Shown: piece by piece, positions 38,080-45,998 of the stretch | How positions within the stretch are numbered: position 1 is the first letter of the stretch | How the letters are laid out: the number at the start of each line of letters is the position of its first letter | Origin: JAHIQC01 sp964565645 | GTDB lineage: Bacteria; Actinomycetota; Coriobacteriia; Anaerosomatales; JAHIQC01 | Direction of reading: 5' to 3' | Length of the DNA: 64,000 nucleotides | Assembly (NCBI GenBank): GCA_964565645.1 | Contig: CAZMFQ010000009.1 | Location: 1-64,000 of the forward strand | Translations under genes and position numbers: made by a program | The notes under the pieces: generated by a model | What the model was told of the DNA's origin: nothing | What the model saw: only the letters and a program-made list of their open reading frames with translations | Databases searched by the model: none

Positions 38080-39342
38080 CTACGCGGAAGCTTCCGCGTC
38101 TCCCCTGCGGACCACCGTCGGGCCCGTGCCGCCATTGACGGCTTCCTCGGTCACGATCACCGACTCGATGTCCTCGACGCTCGGAAGCTCGTACATCGTG
38201 TCGAGCAGGATACTCTCCAGGATCGAACGCAACCCGCGGGCGCCGGTGCCGCGCTTGGTGGCGAGCACGGCCACCGCGCTGAGCGCCTCGTCGGTGAAGC
38301 GGAGGGTGACGCCCTCGAGCGAGAACAGCCTCTCGTACTGCTTCACAAGCGCGTTCTTGGGCTCGGTGAGGATGCGGACCAGGTCCTCCTCGGAAAGCTC
38401 CTCGACGTGCGTGATGACCGGGAGACGTCCGACGAACTCGGGGATGAGCCCGAAGCGGTGCAGGTCCTCGGGGAGCACATCCGCAAACAGCGCACCGGCG
38501 TCGTGCTTTGACGCATCGGTCAGATCGGCCCCGAAGCCCACGCCCTTCTTGCCGATGCGGTCGGCGATGATCTTGTCGAGCCCCACGAACGCTCCGCCCA
38601 GGATGAACAGGATGTTCGTGGTGTCGATGCGGATGAGTTCCTGCTGGGGGTGCTTGCGCCCGCCCTGCGGGGGGACTGCCGCCTCGGTGCCCTCAAGGAT
38701 CTTGAGGAGCGCCTGCTGCACACCCTCGCCCGATACGTCGCGCGTGATCGACAGGTTCTCGGCCTTGCGAGCGATCTTGTCGATCTCGTCGATGTAGATG
38801 ATGCCGAGCTCGGCCTTCTTGATGTCGAAATCTGCGGCCGTGATGAGCTTGAGCAGGATGTTCTCGACGTCCTCGCCCACATACCCGGCCTCGGTGAGCG
38901 CGGTGGCGTCGGCGATCGCGAACGGCACCTTGAGTACCCTAGCGAGCGTCTGCGCGAGCAGCGTCTTACCGCAGCCCGTGGGCCCGATCATCATGATGTT
39001 GCTCTTGGCGAGCTCCACTTCGTTCTCGCCGGTCTGCGGCATGACGCGTACGCGCTTGTAGTGGTTGTACACGGCGACGGAGAGCACCTTCTTGGCGCGC
39101 TCCTGGCCGACCACGTAGGCGTTGAGCGCCTCGTAGATCTCGGCGGGCGTGGGCAGCAGATCCTCTGAGAACGGAGCGGTCGTCGGCTCGGCGAGCTCGT
39201 CTTCGACGATATCGTTGCAAAGCTCGATGCATTCATCGCAGATGTAGACGTTCGGCCCGGCGATGAGCTTGCGGACCTGCCGCTGGCTCTTGCCGCAGAA
39301 CGAGCACTTGAGGTGCTCGGGGCCCTCGGTCTTGGGTGTCAT
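38080..39342 (-). CDS. clpX: ATP-dependent Clp protease ATP-binding subunit ClpX
   Basis: A 420-aa AAA+ unfoldase that feeds ClpP. The N-terminal zinc-binding domain has CSFCGKSQ...CDECIELC. It also has Walker A GPTGCGKT, Walker B IIYIDEIDKI and the pore and sensor segment GARGLRSILE. The start is set at MTPKTEG with AGGA overlapping the clpP stop; the longer frame runs into clpP. Confidence 0.97.
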   Translation of the reverse strand: MTPKTEGPEHLKCSFCGKSQRQVRKLIAGPNVYICDECIELCNDIVEDELAEPTTAPFSEDLLPTPAEIYEALNAYVVGQERAKKVLSVAVYNHYKRVRVMPQTGENEVELAKSNIMMIGPTGCGKTLLAQTLARVLKVPFAIADATALTEAGYVGEDVENILLKLITAADFDIKKAELGIIYIDEIDKIARKAENLSITRDVSGEGVQQALLKILEGTEAAVPPQGGRKHPQQELIRIDTTNILFILGGAFVGLDKIIADRIGKKGVGFGADLTDASKHDAGALFADVLPEDLHRFGLIPEFVGRLPVITHVEELSEEDLVRILTEPKNALVKQYERLFSLEGVTLRFTDEALSAVAVLATKRGTGARGLRSILESILLDTMYELPSVEDIESVIVTEEAVNGGTGPTVVRRGDAEASA

Positions 39343-39349
39343 GGTGTTC

Positions 39350-39961
39350 CTACACTTCCGTCCCGCGCTTGACGAAGACATGGTCCACAAGACCGTACGC
39401 CTTCGCCTCTTCGGCGGTCATGATGTTGTCGCGCTCGGTATCGGCGTGGATCGTCTCGCAGGTCTGACCGGTGTGCTTGGCGAGCACGGAGTCGAGCGCC
39501 GCACGCATGCGCAGCATCTCCTTGGCCTGGATCTCGATGTCGGTGACCTGGCCCTGCGTACCGCCCCAGGGCTGGTGGATCAGGATGCGGCTGTTGGGAA
39601 GCGCCGAGCGCTTGCCCTCAGCACCGGCCGCCAGCAGGACGGCGGCCATCGAGGCGCACTGCCCGATGCAGATCGTGGCGACATCGCACTTGATGTACTG
39701 CATGGTGTCGTAGATCGCCATGCCGTCGGTGACCGATCCGCCGGGCGAGTTGATGTAGAGCTGGATGTCCTTCTCCGGGTCCTCGGCCTCGAGGTGGAGC
39801 AGCTGCGCGATGACGATGTTGGCGTTGACGTCCTCGATCGCCTGGCCGAGGAAGATCACACGCTCGTTGAGCAGGCGCGAGTAGATGTCGTAGAAGCGCT
39901 CGCCGCGCGAGGTCTGCTCGATGACGCTCGGGATGATGAGGGAGTTCAGTTCGTGAGCCAT
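39350..39961 (-). CDS. clpP: ATP-dependent Clp protease proteolytic subunit
   Basis: The 203-aa serine peptidase has catalytic Ser in GQCASMAAVLL, His in RILIHQPWGG, and INSPGGSVTDGMAIYDTM. AAGGAG overlaps the end of tig, with the ATG two bases after the tig stop. Only one clpP is present here, whereas many actinobacteria have two. Confidence 0.97.
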   Translation of the reverse strand: MAHELNSLIIPSVIEQTSRGERFYDIYSRLLNERVIFLGQAIEDVNANIVIAQLLHLEAEDPEKDIQLYINSPGGSVTDGMAIYDTMQYIKCDVATICIGQCASMAAVLLAAGAEGKRSALPNSRILIHQPWGGTQGQVTDIEIQAKEMLRMRAALDSVLAKHTGQTCETIHADTERDNIMTAEEAKAYGLVDHVFVKRGTEV

Positions 39962-39963
39962 GG

Positions 39964-41361
39964 TCACTCCTTGGTGTCCTCGGCGGTCTTGGCCGCCTTC
40001 TTGGACTTCGCGGGCTTCTTGTCCTTGGTACCCGCCTCGGCCTGCTCGCTCTCGGGCAGGACCTCGTTGATCTCGACGTGTCCGTCGGTGGTCAGCCACT
40101 CGACGGCCTTGCGATGGGTGATCTGCTCCTTGAGAACGGAGATGACGCCCGAGTCCTCCCACTTCTTGCGAAGCTCGGAAGGCTCGGTCTCGGTATCGCT
40201 CGCGAGCAGCGCGATCTCAGCGTCGATATCCTCGTCGGTGATCGTCATGCCGAGGTGGCGGAAGAGCGCCTCGAGCGCGAGCTCCTCGCGCACGGAGGCG
40301 GCGGCCTGCTCACCGATACCGCGGTCGATGGCGTCGAAATCGCCGCCGGTCGCCGCGAGGTAGCTCTCGAGCGAGGAGCCGCGGGACTCGAGCCCGTTGA
40401 CGAAGTCGCGCATCATCTGCGCTTTGGTGTTCTCGACCATCACCTCGGGCACGTCACCCTCGAGACGCGCGGCGAGGGCGGCGCGCACGGCGCTCTCGAC
40501 CTCGCGCGCATGACCGAGCGCTTTGGCGCGGTTCATCTGGTCGCGCAGGGCGTCGCGCATCTCGGCGACCGTGTCGTAACCGCCGACGTTGGAGGCGAAC
40601 TCATCGTCTACCTCCGGCAGCACCTTGGCCTTGACCTCGTGCACCGTGATCGCGAACTCGGCGGACTTGCCCACGAACTCGGGGTTGCTCGAAGTGTCCG
40701 GGATGTCGAAGGTCACCGTGACCTCGTCACCGGCCTTCTTGCCCATCAGGCCCGCGTCGAACTCCTCGGGCATCATGCCGCGGTTCATCTCGTACAGATA
40801 GCGGTCCACGACGTTGCCGTCATAGGCCTCGCCACCCACGGTGCCCACGAACGAGAGCAGGACGAAGTCGTCGGCCTCGATGCCGCGGTCCTCGACCGGC
40901 TCGAGCGTGGCGAACCGATCGCGGGTGTGCTCGATCTGCGCGTCGATCTCGCGGTCGGTGGCGGTCGCCGGCGGGACGTTGACCGAAAGGCCCTCGGAGG
41001 AGGAGATGGTCAGCTCCGGTCGCACCTCGACCTCGGCGGTGAACGTGAACTCCTTGCCCGGCTCCATGAGGTCGATCTCGCCGATCTCCGGCTGCGCGAG
41101 CGGGCGCAGGCCCTCGGCGTCCAGTGCGTTGCCGTAGCTCGTATTGAGCAGCTCGTCCTGGGCGTCCGCGATGACGGCCTCGCGACCGACGTGCGTGTCG
41201 ATCATGGGCCTGGGAGCCTTGCCGGCGCGGAAGCCGGGGATCTTGACCTTCTTGGCGATGCGCTTGTATGCGTCTTCGATCGACTCGTCCACCTCGGCGG
41301 GTGTGACGGTGACGGTAAGGCGGACCTTGGCCGCATCCAGCCTCTCAACGGTCGTGTTCAA
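39964..41361 (-). CDS. tig: trigger factor
   Basis: The 465-aa ribosome-bound chaperone and prolyl isomerase has the ribosome-binding signature KVKIPGFRAGKAPR, the FKBP-like domain (DDFVLLSFVGTVGG...GMMPEEFDAGLMGKKAGDE) and a helical C-terminal domain with a Lys-rich tail. The start is taken as TTG with GAGGAGG four bases before it; no better ATG exists nearby. It is first in tig-clpP-clpX. Confidence 0.95.
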   Translation of the reverse strand: MNTTVERLDAAKVRLTVTVTPAEVDESIEDAYKRIAKKVKIPGFRAGKAPRPMIDTHVGREAVIADAQDELLNTSYGNALDAEGLRPLAQPEIGEIDLMEPGKEFTFTAEVEVRPELTISSSEGLSVNVPPATATDREIDAQIEHTRDRFATLEPVEDRGIEADDFVLLSFVGTVGGEAYDGNVVDRYLYEMNRGMMPEEFDAGLMGKKAGDEVTVTFDIPDTSSNPEFVGKSAEFAITVHEVKAKVLPEVDDEFASNVGGYDTVAEMRDALRDQMNRAKALGHAREVESAVRAALAARLEGDVPEVMVENTKAQMMRDFVNGLESRGSSLESYLAATGGDFDAIDRGIGEQAAASVREELALEALFRHLGMTITDEDIDAEIALLASDTETEPSELRKKWEDSGVISVLKEQITHRKAVEWLTTDGHVEINEVLPESEQAEAGTKDKKPAKSKKAAKTAEDTKE

Positions 41362-41407
41362 CGTGCCTCCTCGAATACAGTTCACAGATCGACTGCGGTT
41401 ACCGGAT

Positions 41408-41492
41408 TGGTGCGGGCGAGAGGACTCGAACCTCCACGAGCGAGCTCACTGGGACCTAAACCCAGCGCGTCTACCAATTCCGCCACGCCCGC
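41408..41492 (-). tRNA. tRNA-Leu (UAG)
   Basis: The acceptor stem is GCGGGCG/CGCCCGC with a genomically encoded CCA. The D-loop is GGTAGA, the variable arm is long as in Leu tRNAs, and the anticodon loop TTTAGGT gives UAG. Length is 85 nt. Confidence 0.95.
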
Positions 41493-41519
41493 GGGCAAAG
41501 CGGCTTCCCAGTATAGCGA

Positions 41520-41548
41520 AACGGCCGAGGAATCGCTCCTCGGCCGTT
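41520..41548 (-). terminator. hairpin between tRNA-Lys and tRNA-Leu
   Basis: An 11-bp perfect stem AACGGCCGAGG / CCTCGGCCGTT with a seven-base loop follows tRNA-Lys. The stem is made of two inverted copies of GCCGAGGA. A TATACT that could be the -10 of tRNA-Leu follows a few bases later. Confidence 0.75.
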
Positions 41549-41558
41549 CAGAATCCTA

Positions 41559-41634
41559 TGGTGGGCCGTATAGGGATCGAACCTATGACCTTGGGATTAA
41601 GAGTCCCCTGCTCTACCAGCTGAGCTAACGGCCC
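41559..41634 (-). tRNA. tRNA-Lys (CUU)
   Basis: The acceptor is GGGCCG/CGGCCC with CCA encoded. It has the D-arm TTAGCTCAGCTGG and T-arm GGTTCGATCC. Anticodon loop CTCTTAA gives CUU. The top anticodon-stem pair appears as G27-A43, a mismatch. Confidence 0.94.
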
Positions 41635-41647
41635 ACAAGCAGACGAT

Positions 41648-41675
41648 ATGATACCTGCCTTCCGAGGAAATGCAA
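41648..41675 (-). promoter_or_regulatory. tRNA-Lys promoter
   Basis: On the minus strand TTGCAT (complement of 41670-41675), 16 bp, then TATCAT (complement of 41648-41653), 13 bp before the tRNA-Lys 5' end. It follows the terminator at 41701-41730. Confidence 0.65.
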
Positions 41676-41700
41676 CCCACCTGCGGCAAGTTCGGGTGCG

Positions 41701-41730
41701 AAACGCAAACGACCCGCTCGAAAGCGGGCC
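41701..41730 (-). terminator. terminator after tRNA-His
   Basis: On the minus strand GGCCCGCT-TTCG-AGCGGGTC is followed by GTTTGCGTTT, a stable 8-bp stem with a UUCG loop. It closes the tRNA-Pro-Gly-Arg-His unit. Confidence 0.85.
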
Positions 41731-41744
41731 GTTCGGAAGAGCCT

Positions 41745-41822
41745 TGGGGTGGGTAACGGGGCTCGAACCCGCGACCTTCGGAGCCACAGTCCGACGCTCT
41801 AACCAACTGAGCTACACCCACC
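41745..41822 (-). tRNA. tRNA-His (GUG)
   Basis: The anticodon loop CTGTGGC gives GUG. The gene encodes the extra G-1 opposite C73, and CCA. Acceptor is GTGGGTG/TACCCAC, D-arm TAGCTCAGTTGG, T-arm GGGTTCGAGCCC. Confidence 0.95.
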
Positions 41823-41832
41823 ATGAGTGGCT

Positions 41833-41909
41833 TGGCACGCCCGGAGGGATTCGAACCCCCGACCTAGAGATTAGAAGTCTCCCGCTCTATCCAGCTGAGC
41901 TACGGGCGC
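41833..41909 (-). tRNA. tRNA-Arg (UCU)
   Basis: The anticodon loop CTTCTAA gives UCU. Acceptor is GCGCCCG/CGGGCGT, discriminator G, CCA encoded; the T-arm is GGGGGTTCGAATCCCTC. Length is 77 nt. Confidence 0.95.
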
Positions 41910-41979
41910 GTGAGACGTCGCTTCATCAAGGCATGTGCCGCGAAGCGGTACGGTACCTTCTGGCGACGTGGATTGTCAA

Positions 41980-42055
41980 TGGAGCGGCCGACGGGACTCG
42001 AACCCGCAACAGTCAGCTTGGAAGGCTGATGCTCTACCAATTGAACTACGGCCGC
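41980..42055 (-). tRNA. tRNA-Gly (UCC)
   Basis: The anticodon loop CTTCCAA gives UCC. Acceptor is GCGGCCG/CGGCCGC, discriminator U as usual for Gly, CCA encoded. Length is 76 nt. Confidence 0.95.
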
Positions 42056-42058
42056 ACA

Positions 42059-42135
42059 TGGTCGGGCTGACAGGATTCGAACCTGCGACCCTCTGCTCCC
42101 AAAGCAGATGCGCTACCAAGCTGCGCTACAGCCCG
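42059..42135 (-). tRNA. tRNA-Pro (UGG)
   Basis: The anticodon loop TTTGGGA gives UGG. Acceptor is CGGGCTG/CAGCCCG, CCA encoded; T-arm is CAGGTTCGAATCCTG. It is the first tRNA of its unit, with three bases between its end and tRNA-Gly. Confidence 0.95.
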
Positions 42136-42188
42136 AACCGAACGCCCGCCTGCGGGCCCTCGCGGCCGCGCCGTATGGGCAAGAAAGC

Positions 42189-42217
42189 AGTATAGGTATC
42201 CGCGACGCAGGGGGCAA
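42189..42217 (-). promoter_or_regulatory. promoter of the tRNA-Pro-Gly-Arg-His unit
   Basis: On the minus strand TTGCCC (complement of 42212-42217), 17 bp, then TATACT (complement of 42189-42194), about 53 bp before tRNA-Pro. It sits directly after the rdgB stop. Confidence 0.7.
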
Positions 42218-42218
42218 A

Positions 42219-42809
42219 CTACGAACGAGCCAGCAGCTCCCTGAGCGCCTCGAGGGCCGCCCCGCGGTGCGAGATCGCGTTCTTCTCGGACATCTCGAGC
42301 TCGGCCATGGTCCGCCCGGGTGTCGCCTCCGGCAGGAACAGCGGGTCGTAGCCGAAGCCTTGGGAGCCACGGGGCGCGGAACCGATGCGCCCCTCGCAGG
42401 CGCCGGAAGCGACGATCTCGGAACCGTCCTCGGCGATCATCACGATCACGCTGCGGAACCGCGCGGTGCGCCGCTCCTCGGGCACATCGGCCAGCGCAAG
42501 GAGCAACCGCTCGTTGTTGAGCTCGTCGGTGGCGCACTCACCGGCGTAGCGCGATGAGTACACGCCGGGTGCACCGTCGAGAGCGTCGACCTCGAGCCCG
42601 GAGTCGTCGGCGAGCGCCGCGATCCCGAAGCGCTCGTGAGCGCACAGCGCCTTGATGCGCGCGTTGTCCTCGAAGGACTCGCCGGTCTCCTCGGGCGCGT
42701 CCCATCCTCCGAGGTCGGCCACGGAGACGAACTCCCAACCGAACGGCGCGAGCGCCTCGGCGATTTCGTCCACCTTGTGCGCGTTGCCGGTCGCAACGAC
42801 GACCCGCAT
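42219..42809 (-). CDS. rdgB: XTP/dITP diphosphatase (Ham1/RdgB)
   Basis: Removes non-canonical purine nucleotides such as ITP and XTP. The 196-aa protein has VVVATGNAHKVDEIAEAL, DNARIKA, ALADDSGLEVDAL, GVYSSRYAG, GFGYDPLF and SHRGAALEAL. I chose the ATG at MRVVVATGN, with GAGGGCGGC overlapping the rph stop; earlier ATGs lie inside rph. Order murI-MBL-rph-rdgB matches Mycobacterium. Confidence 0.94.
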   Translation of the reverse strand: MRVVVATGNAHKVDEIAEALAPFGWEFVSVADLGGWDAPEETGESFEDNARIKALCAHERFGIAALADDSGLEVDALDGAPGVYSSRYAGECATDELNNERLLLALADVPEERRTARFRSVIVMIAEDGSEIVASGACEGRIGSAPRGSQGFGYDPLFLPEATPGRTMAELEMSEKNAISHRGAALEALRELLARS

Positions 42810-42816
42810 GCCGCCC

Positions 42817-43560
42817 TCAGAGCTCATAGACATCGTGACCGCCCGTGATCACCGTCTCCTGCATGCCGATGAGCCGCCCGATGCCCGCGGTCGCCAGGTC
42901 GAGCAGGACGTCGAGCCGTGCGCGGTCGAACGGGGTGCGCTCGCCGGTGCCCTGGACCTCGATGAAGCGCCCCTGCCCGTCCATGACCACGTTCATGTCG
43001 ATCTCGGCGATCGAGTCCTCGGAGTAGTCGAGGTCGAGCAGAACCTCCCCGTCGACCATGCCCACGGAGGTGGCGGCAAGGTGGTCGAGCAGCGGCAGGT
43101 CGGTGATGCGGCCAGCCTCACGCCATGTCGAGAACGCGTCGTGGACCGCGATGTAGGCTCCGGTGATGGCCGCCGTGCGCGTGCCGCCGTCGGCCTGGAT
43201 CACGTCGCAGTCTATGTTGAGCGTGTACTCCCCGCCCATCGCACCCATGTCGACGATCGAGCGCATCGAGCGCCCGATGAGCCGCTGGATCTCGTGGGTC
43301 CGGCCCTTGGGTCCGCCCGTGGTCGACTCGCGGCGGCTGCGCGTGTGAGTCGAGGCGGGCAGCAGCGCGTACTCGGCGGTCACCCAGCCGAGCCCCTTGC
43401 CCTTGCGCCAGCCCGAGACGCCGTCGGTCAGGCTCGCAGCGCACAGGACCTTCGTGTCCCCCAGCTCGAACAGGCAGCTCCCGTGCGCATGCTTCAGATA
43501 GCGGCGGGTGAGCCTGACGGGCCGAAGCTGCCCGGGCTCGCGTCCGTCATTCCGTGACAT
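42817..43560 (-). CDS. rph: ribonuclease PH
   Basis: A phosphorolytic 3' exoribonuclease that trims tRNA ends. The 247-aa protein has KVLCAASLTDGVSGW, EYALLPASTHTRSRRE, the phosphate-binding GRSMRSIVD and VDMGAMGGEYTLNIDCDVIQADGGTR-type core (split here as NIDCDVIQADGGTRTAA). AAAGGAG precedes the ATG, which overlaps the upstream MBL gene by 14 bp. Confidence 0.96.
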   Translation of the reverse strand: MSRNDGREPGQLRPVRLTRRYLKHAHGSCLFELGDTKVLCAASLTDGVSGWRKGKGLGWVTAEYALLPASTHTRSRRESTTGGPKGRTHEIQRLIGRSMRSIVDMGAMGGEYTLNIDCDVIQADGGTRTAAITGAYIAVHDAFSTWREAGRITDLPLLDHLAATSVGMVDGEVLLDLDYSEDSIAEIDMNVVMDGQGRFIEVQGTGERTPFDRARLDVLLDLATAGIGRLIGMQETVITGGHDVYEL

Positions 43561-44338
43561 CCGTGCTCCTTTCCCTCGAGACGCCGCGCGTCCCGATGGT
43601 GAACGTGTCCAGCTCCTCGGCCACCATGGCCACAGAGCCGTATGTCGATGAGGCTGCCGCGGCTGCGGCGTCCCGGTCGACGGTCGGCCACAGGTGCGTC
43701 AGCACGAGCGCGAGCGCACCCGCCTGGTAGCCGAGCGCGCCGGCCTGCGTGGCGGTCATGTGCGGCGCCGCACCCGCGTACTCCTCGGGCAGCGTCGCTT
43801 CGGCGAGCAACAGGTCGGCCGCAGCGGCCGCGGCCATCACGCGATGACCGGGCCGCGTGTCAGCCGTGTAGCACAGGCGCGCATCGGCGGTCTCCACCAC
43901 GAGCGCGAACGTTGGCTCGACATGATCGACGAGTGTGGGCGTCACGGCGAGTTCGGCGATCTGCACGGTCGCGCCGTCGACGAGCTCGCGCGCGTCGAAC
44001 GCCTCGGCGAACTCGGCCCTGCCCCGCTCGTTCAATGGCGCCGTCACGCGCTCGTAGAGGCCGGGAGGCATGTGGAGCGCCACCGAACCCACAGGACCCG
44101 CAGGAGCGTACCGCAGCAGCGCCTGCAGGCTGTAGAGATCGGCGTAGTGGTCCGGGTGCTCGTGGGTCACGAACACCGCATCGAGGCTCGCCGGATCGAC
44201 GACCCGCGCCAGGTTCGCGAGCACCCCGTTGCCGCAGTCCATAAGCACAGCGGCCCCGCCCCCGCGCACCAGATGCCCGGCGCACGCGTGCCCGGGACCC
44301 GCATAACTCGCCGAGGAACCGAGCACCGTCAGTCGCAT
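43547..44338 (-). CDS. MBL-fold metallohydrolase (Rv1339-like)
   Basis: A 263-aa RNase Z-like metallo-beta-lactamase fold protein with the metal motif VTHEHPDHYAD, further metal ligands in VDHVEP, YTADTRPG and LTHLWP, and a start RLTVLGSSASYAG. In M. tuberculosis the protein at this operon position, Rv1339, has been reported as an atypical cAMP phosphodiesterase. That role here is an inference from position. It overlaps murI by 10 bp and rph by 14 bp. Confidence 0.85.
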   Translation of the reverse strand: MRLTVLGSSASYAGPGHACAGHLVRGGGAAVLMDCGNGVLANLARVVDPASLDAVFVTHEHPDHYADLYSLQALLRYAPAGPVGSVALHMPPGLYERVTAPLNERGRAEFAEAFDARELVDGATVQIAELAVTPTLVDHVEPTFALVVETADARLCYTADTRPGHRVMAAAAAADLLLAEATLPEEYAGAAPHMTATQAGALGYQAGALALVLTHLWPTVDRDAAAAAASSTYGSVAMVAEELDTFTIGTRGVSRERSTDVTE

Positions 44339-45252
44339 ACGGACTCCTCGGCGGACCGGTCGAGAAGCGCGAGCAGCTCGGGGGTCGGGATCGCGCGCAG
44401 CTCATCGAGGGCAACGTGCCCGGCCGCGTCGATGGGACGCCGCAGCACGCGCGAGCCGAACCGGACGAACTCGGCGGGATCGCCGGTGGTGGCGAATGAG
44501 TGCGCTACCGGGGCGCCCGGCGCGGCGAGATGGCCTCTGCGCGCCAGCGTCTCGGCGACCTCGAGCGCGGTCTCCTGCGCCGAGGAGATGAGCGTCACCC
44601 GTGGGCCGACCACCTGCTGGATCGACGCGGCGAGCAGCGGGAAATGCGTACAGCCGAGCACGAGCGTGTCGATCCCGCTGCGCTTGAGCGGATCGAGATA
44701 GTCGCGGGCGATCTGGTAGAACGAGGGACGCACGAACACGTCGGAGACCTCGGCGAGCCACTCCTCGAGCGGTCCGGGGCCCATGCGCAGCCCCGCCTCG
44801 ACGACGTCCACGAACTTGGGTGTGGGCACGCTGAACACCGTCACGCCGGCATCGAGAGCGCGCACGGCCTTGCTGTACGCGCCGGACTCGACGGTGCCGA
44901 CCGTGCCGATGACCCCCACGTTGCGGTTCACGGTTGCGTGAACCGCGGCGCGCGCGCCGGGCTCGACGACGCCGATGACGGGCACATCGAACGCGCGCTG
45001 CGCGAGCGCGAGTCCTGCGGCGGTGGCGGTGTTGCACGCGACGACCATGAGCTTTACGGGCCGAGCGGAAAGCCAGGCGCCGATCTCGAGCACGAAGCGG
45101 CGGACCTCGTCGAGGTCACGAGGGCCATACGGGCACCGGGCGGTGTCGCCGAAGTAGACGACGCTCTCCTGGGGCAACGCACGCATGATCTCGCCCGCGA
45201 CGGTCAGACCGCCGAGGCCGGAGTCGAACACACCGATGGGAAGGGATTCCAT
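44329..45252 (-). CDS. murI: glutamate racemase
   Basis: Makes D-glutamate for peptidoglycan. The 307-aa protein begins MESLPIGVFDSGLGGLTV and has YFGDTARCPYG, the first catalytic Cys in VVACNTATA and the second in LVLGCTHFPLL. The start codon lies seven bases after a TATACT -10 box and has no ribosome site, so the mRNA may be leaderless. First gene of murI-MBL-rph-rdgB. Confidence 0.95.
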   Translation of the reverse strand: MESLPIGVFDSGLGGLTVAGEIMRALPQESVVYFGDTARCPYGPRDLDEVRRFVLEIGAWLSARPVKLMVVACNTATAAGLALAQRAFDVPVIGVVEPGARAAVHATVNRNVGVIGTVGTVESGAYSKAVRALDAGVTVFSVPTPKFVDVVEAGLRMGPGPLEEWLAEVSDVFVRPSFYQIARDYLDPLKRSGIDTLVLGCTHFPLLAASIQQVVGPRVTLISSAQETALEVAETLARRGHLAAPGAPVAHSFATTGDPAEFVRFGSRVLRRPIDAAGHVALDELRAIPTPELLALLDRSAEESVCD

Positions 45253-45259
45253 GCAGCGA

Positions 45260-45265
45260 AGTATA
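45260..45265 (-). promoter_or_regulatory. -10 box of murI (possible leaderless transcript)
   Basis: On the minus strand TATACT is followed by seven bases and then the murI ATG. A start point at normal spacing would fall on or next to the A of ATG. No -35 match was found. Confidence 0.55.
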
Positions 45266-45294
45266 CCCGCAGGCGGAGCGGGCGTGGCCCGACG

Positions 45295-45300
45295 TATACT
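45295..45300 (+). promoter_or_regulatory. -10 box of the hydrogenase maturation protease gene (possible leaderless transcript)
   Basis: TATACT is followed by seven bases and then ATG, an exact mirror of the murI arrangement 30 bp away. No -35 match or ribosome site is visible. Confidence 0.55.
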
Positions 45301-45307
45301 GCTCGTC

Positions 45308-45739
45308 ATGGAAGGAACCCTGCTCATATGCCTCGGCAACAAGGCCCGCGGTGATGACGGCGTCGCACGCCGCGTCGCGGAGCTCGTCGAGAGCTCACTC
45401 CCTGCGGGCGTGACCCTGGTCTCGACGCCGCAGCTCGACATCGTCATGGCCGAAGACGTCGCCGCGGCGACCCGCGTCATCTTCGTGGATGCGGAGCGCC
45501 GCACTTCCCCGCCGGTCCGCGTAGGGGTCCAGGAGCCCGGCTCGGCCGGCACACACGCGCACGCGATCGATCCGGCCGGGCTGCTGGCGCTCGCCGACAC
45601 GCTGTACGGAGGCGCGCCCGTCGCGCAGGTGGTGAGCGTCGCGGCCCCCGAGATGGGGCATGCCGAAGGCCTCTCACAGACAGCGGTGGCCGCCTCCGAA
45701 GAAGCGGCCACCGTCGTGTTGGAGCTCCTGTGCGGGTAA
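45308..45739 (+). CDS. hydrogenase maturation protease (HyaD/HycI type)
   Basis: The 143-aa endopeptidase removes the C-terminal extension of the [NiFe] large subunit after nickel insertion. It begins MEGTLLICLGNKARGDDGVARRV, carrying the family LGN-x4-GDDG motif, with a further acidic nickel ligand expected near IVFVDA-like VIFVDAERR. It converges on the hydrogenase cluster (13 bp between stops), so the substrate is almost certainly the large subunit at 45999. Confidence 0.9.
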   Translation: MEGTLLICLGNKARGDDGVARRVAELVESSLPAGVTLVSTPQLDIVMAEDVAAATRVIFVDAERRTSPPVRVGVQEPGSAGTHAHAIDPAGLLALADTLYGGAPVAQVVSVAAPEMGHAEGLSQTAVAASEEAATVVLELLCG

Positions 45740-45752
45740 GCGCGCCGCGCGG

Positions 45753-45998
45753 CTAGTCCGCGAGCGTCTTCCACTGGCTCAGCGTGTCCGCCGCGCCAGA
45801 GGCTCCCCACATGTCCACGACGCGCTGATCCCGCGCAATCGCCTCGCAGATCCGCATATAGCCGTCACGCTCGAGACCCATCGTCGTCATCCCGGCCACG
45901 TTCGAGGCGGAGGCGAGGATCAGCATCGCCACCGCCTTGCCGAAAGACGACTCGAGTTTCGAGCGGACATGATTGTCGAAGGCCGCCTGAGCATCCAT
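45753..45998 (-). CDS. small protein coupled to hydrogenase large subunit
   Basis: An 81-aa soluble, largely helical protein (MDAQAAFDNHVRSKLESSFGK-type start) that I do not recognise. Its ATG abuts the large-subunit TAG with zero spacing, and GAGG lies just upstream inside that gene, so the two are translationally coupled. One Trp-rich end (VDMWGASGAADTLSQW) and no cysteines are seen, so it is unlikely to carry a redox centre. An assembly or stability role is possible. Confidence 0.65.
   Translation of the reverse strand: MDAQAAFDNHVRSKLESSFGKAVAMLILASASNVAGMTTMGLERDGYMRICEAIARDQRVVDMWGASGAADTLSQWKTLAD

Noticed and set aside
41559..41634. tRNA-Lys as a pseudogene because of the G27-A43 mismatch
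   Set aside because: All other stems, loops, the anticodon and the CCA end are intact, and it has its own promoter and terminator.
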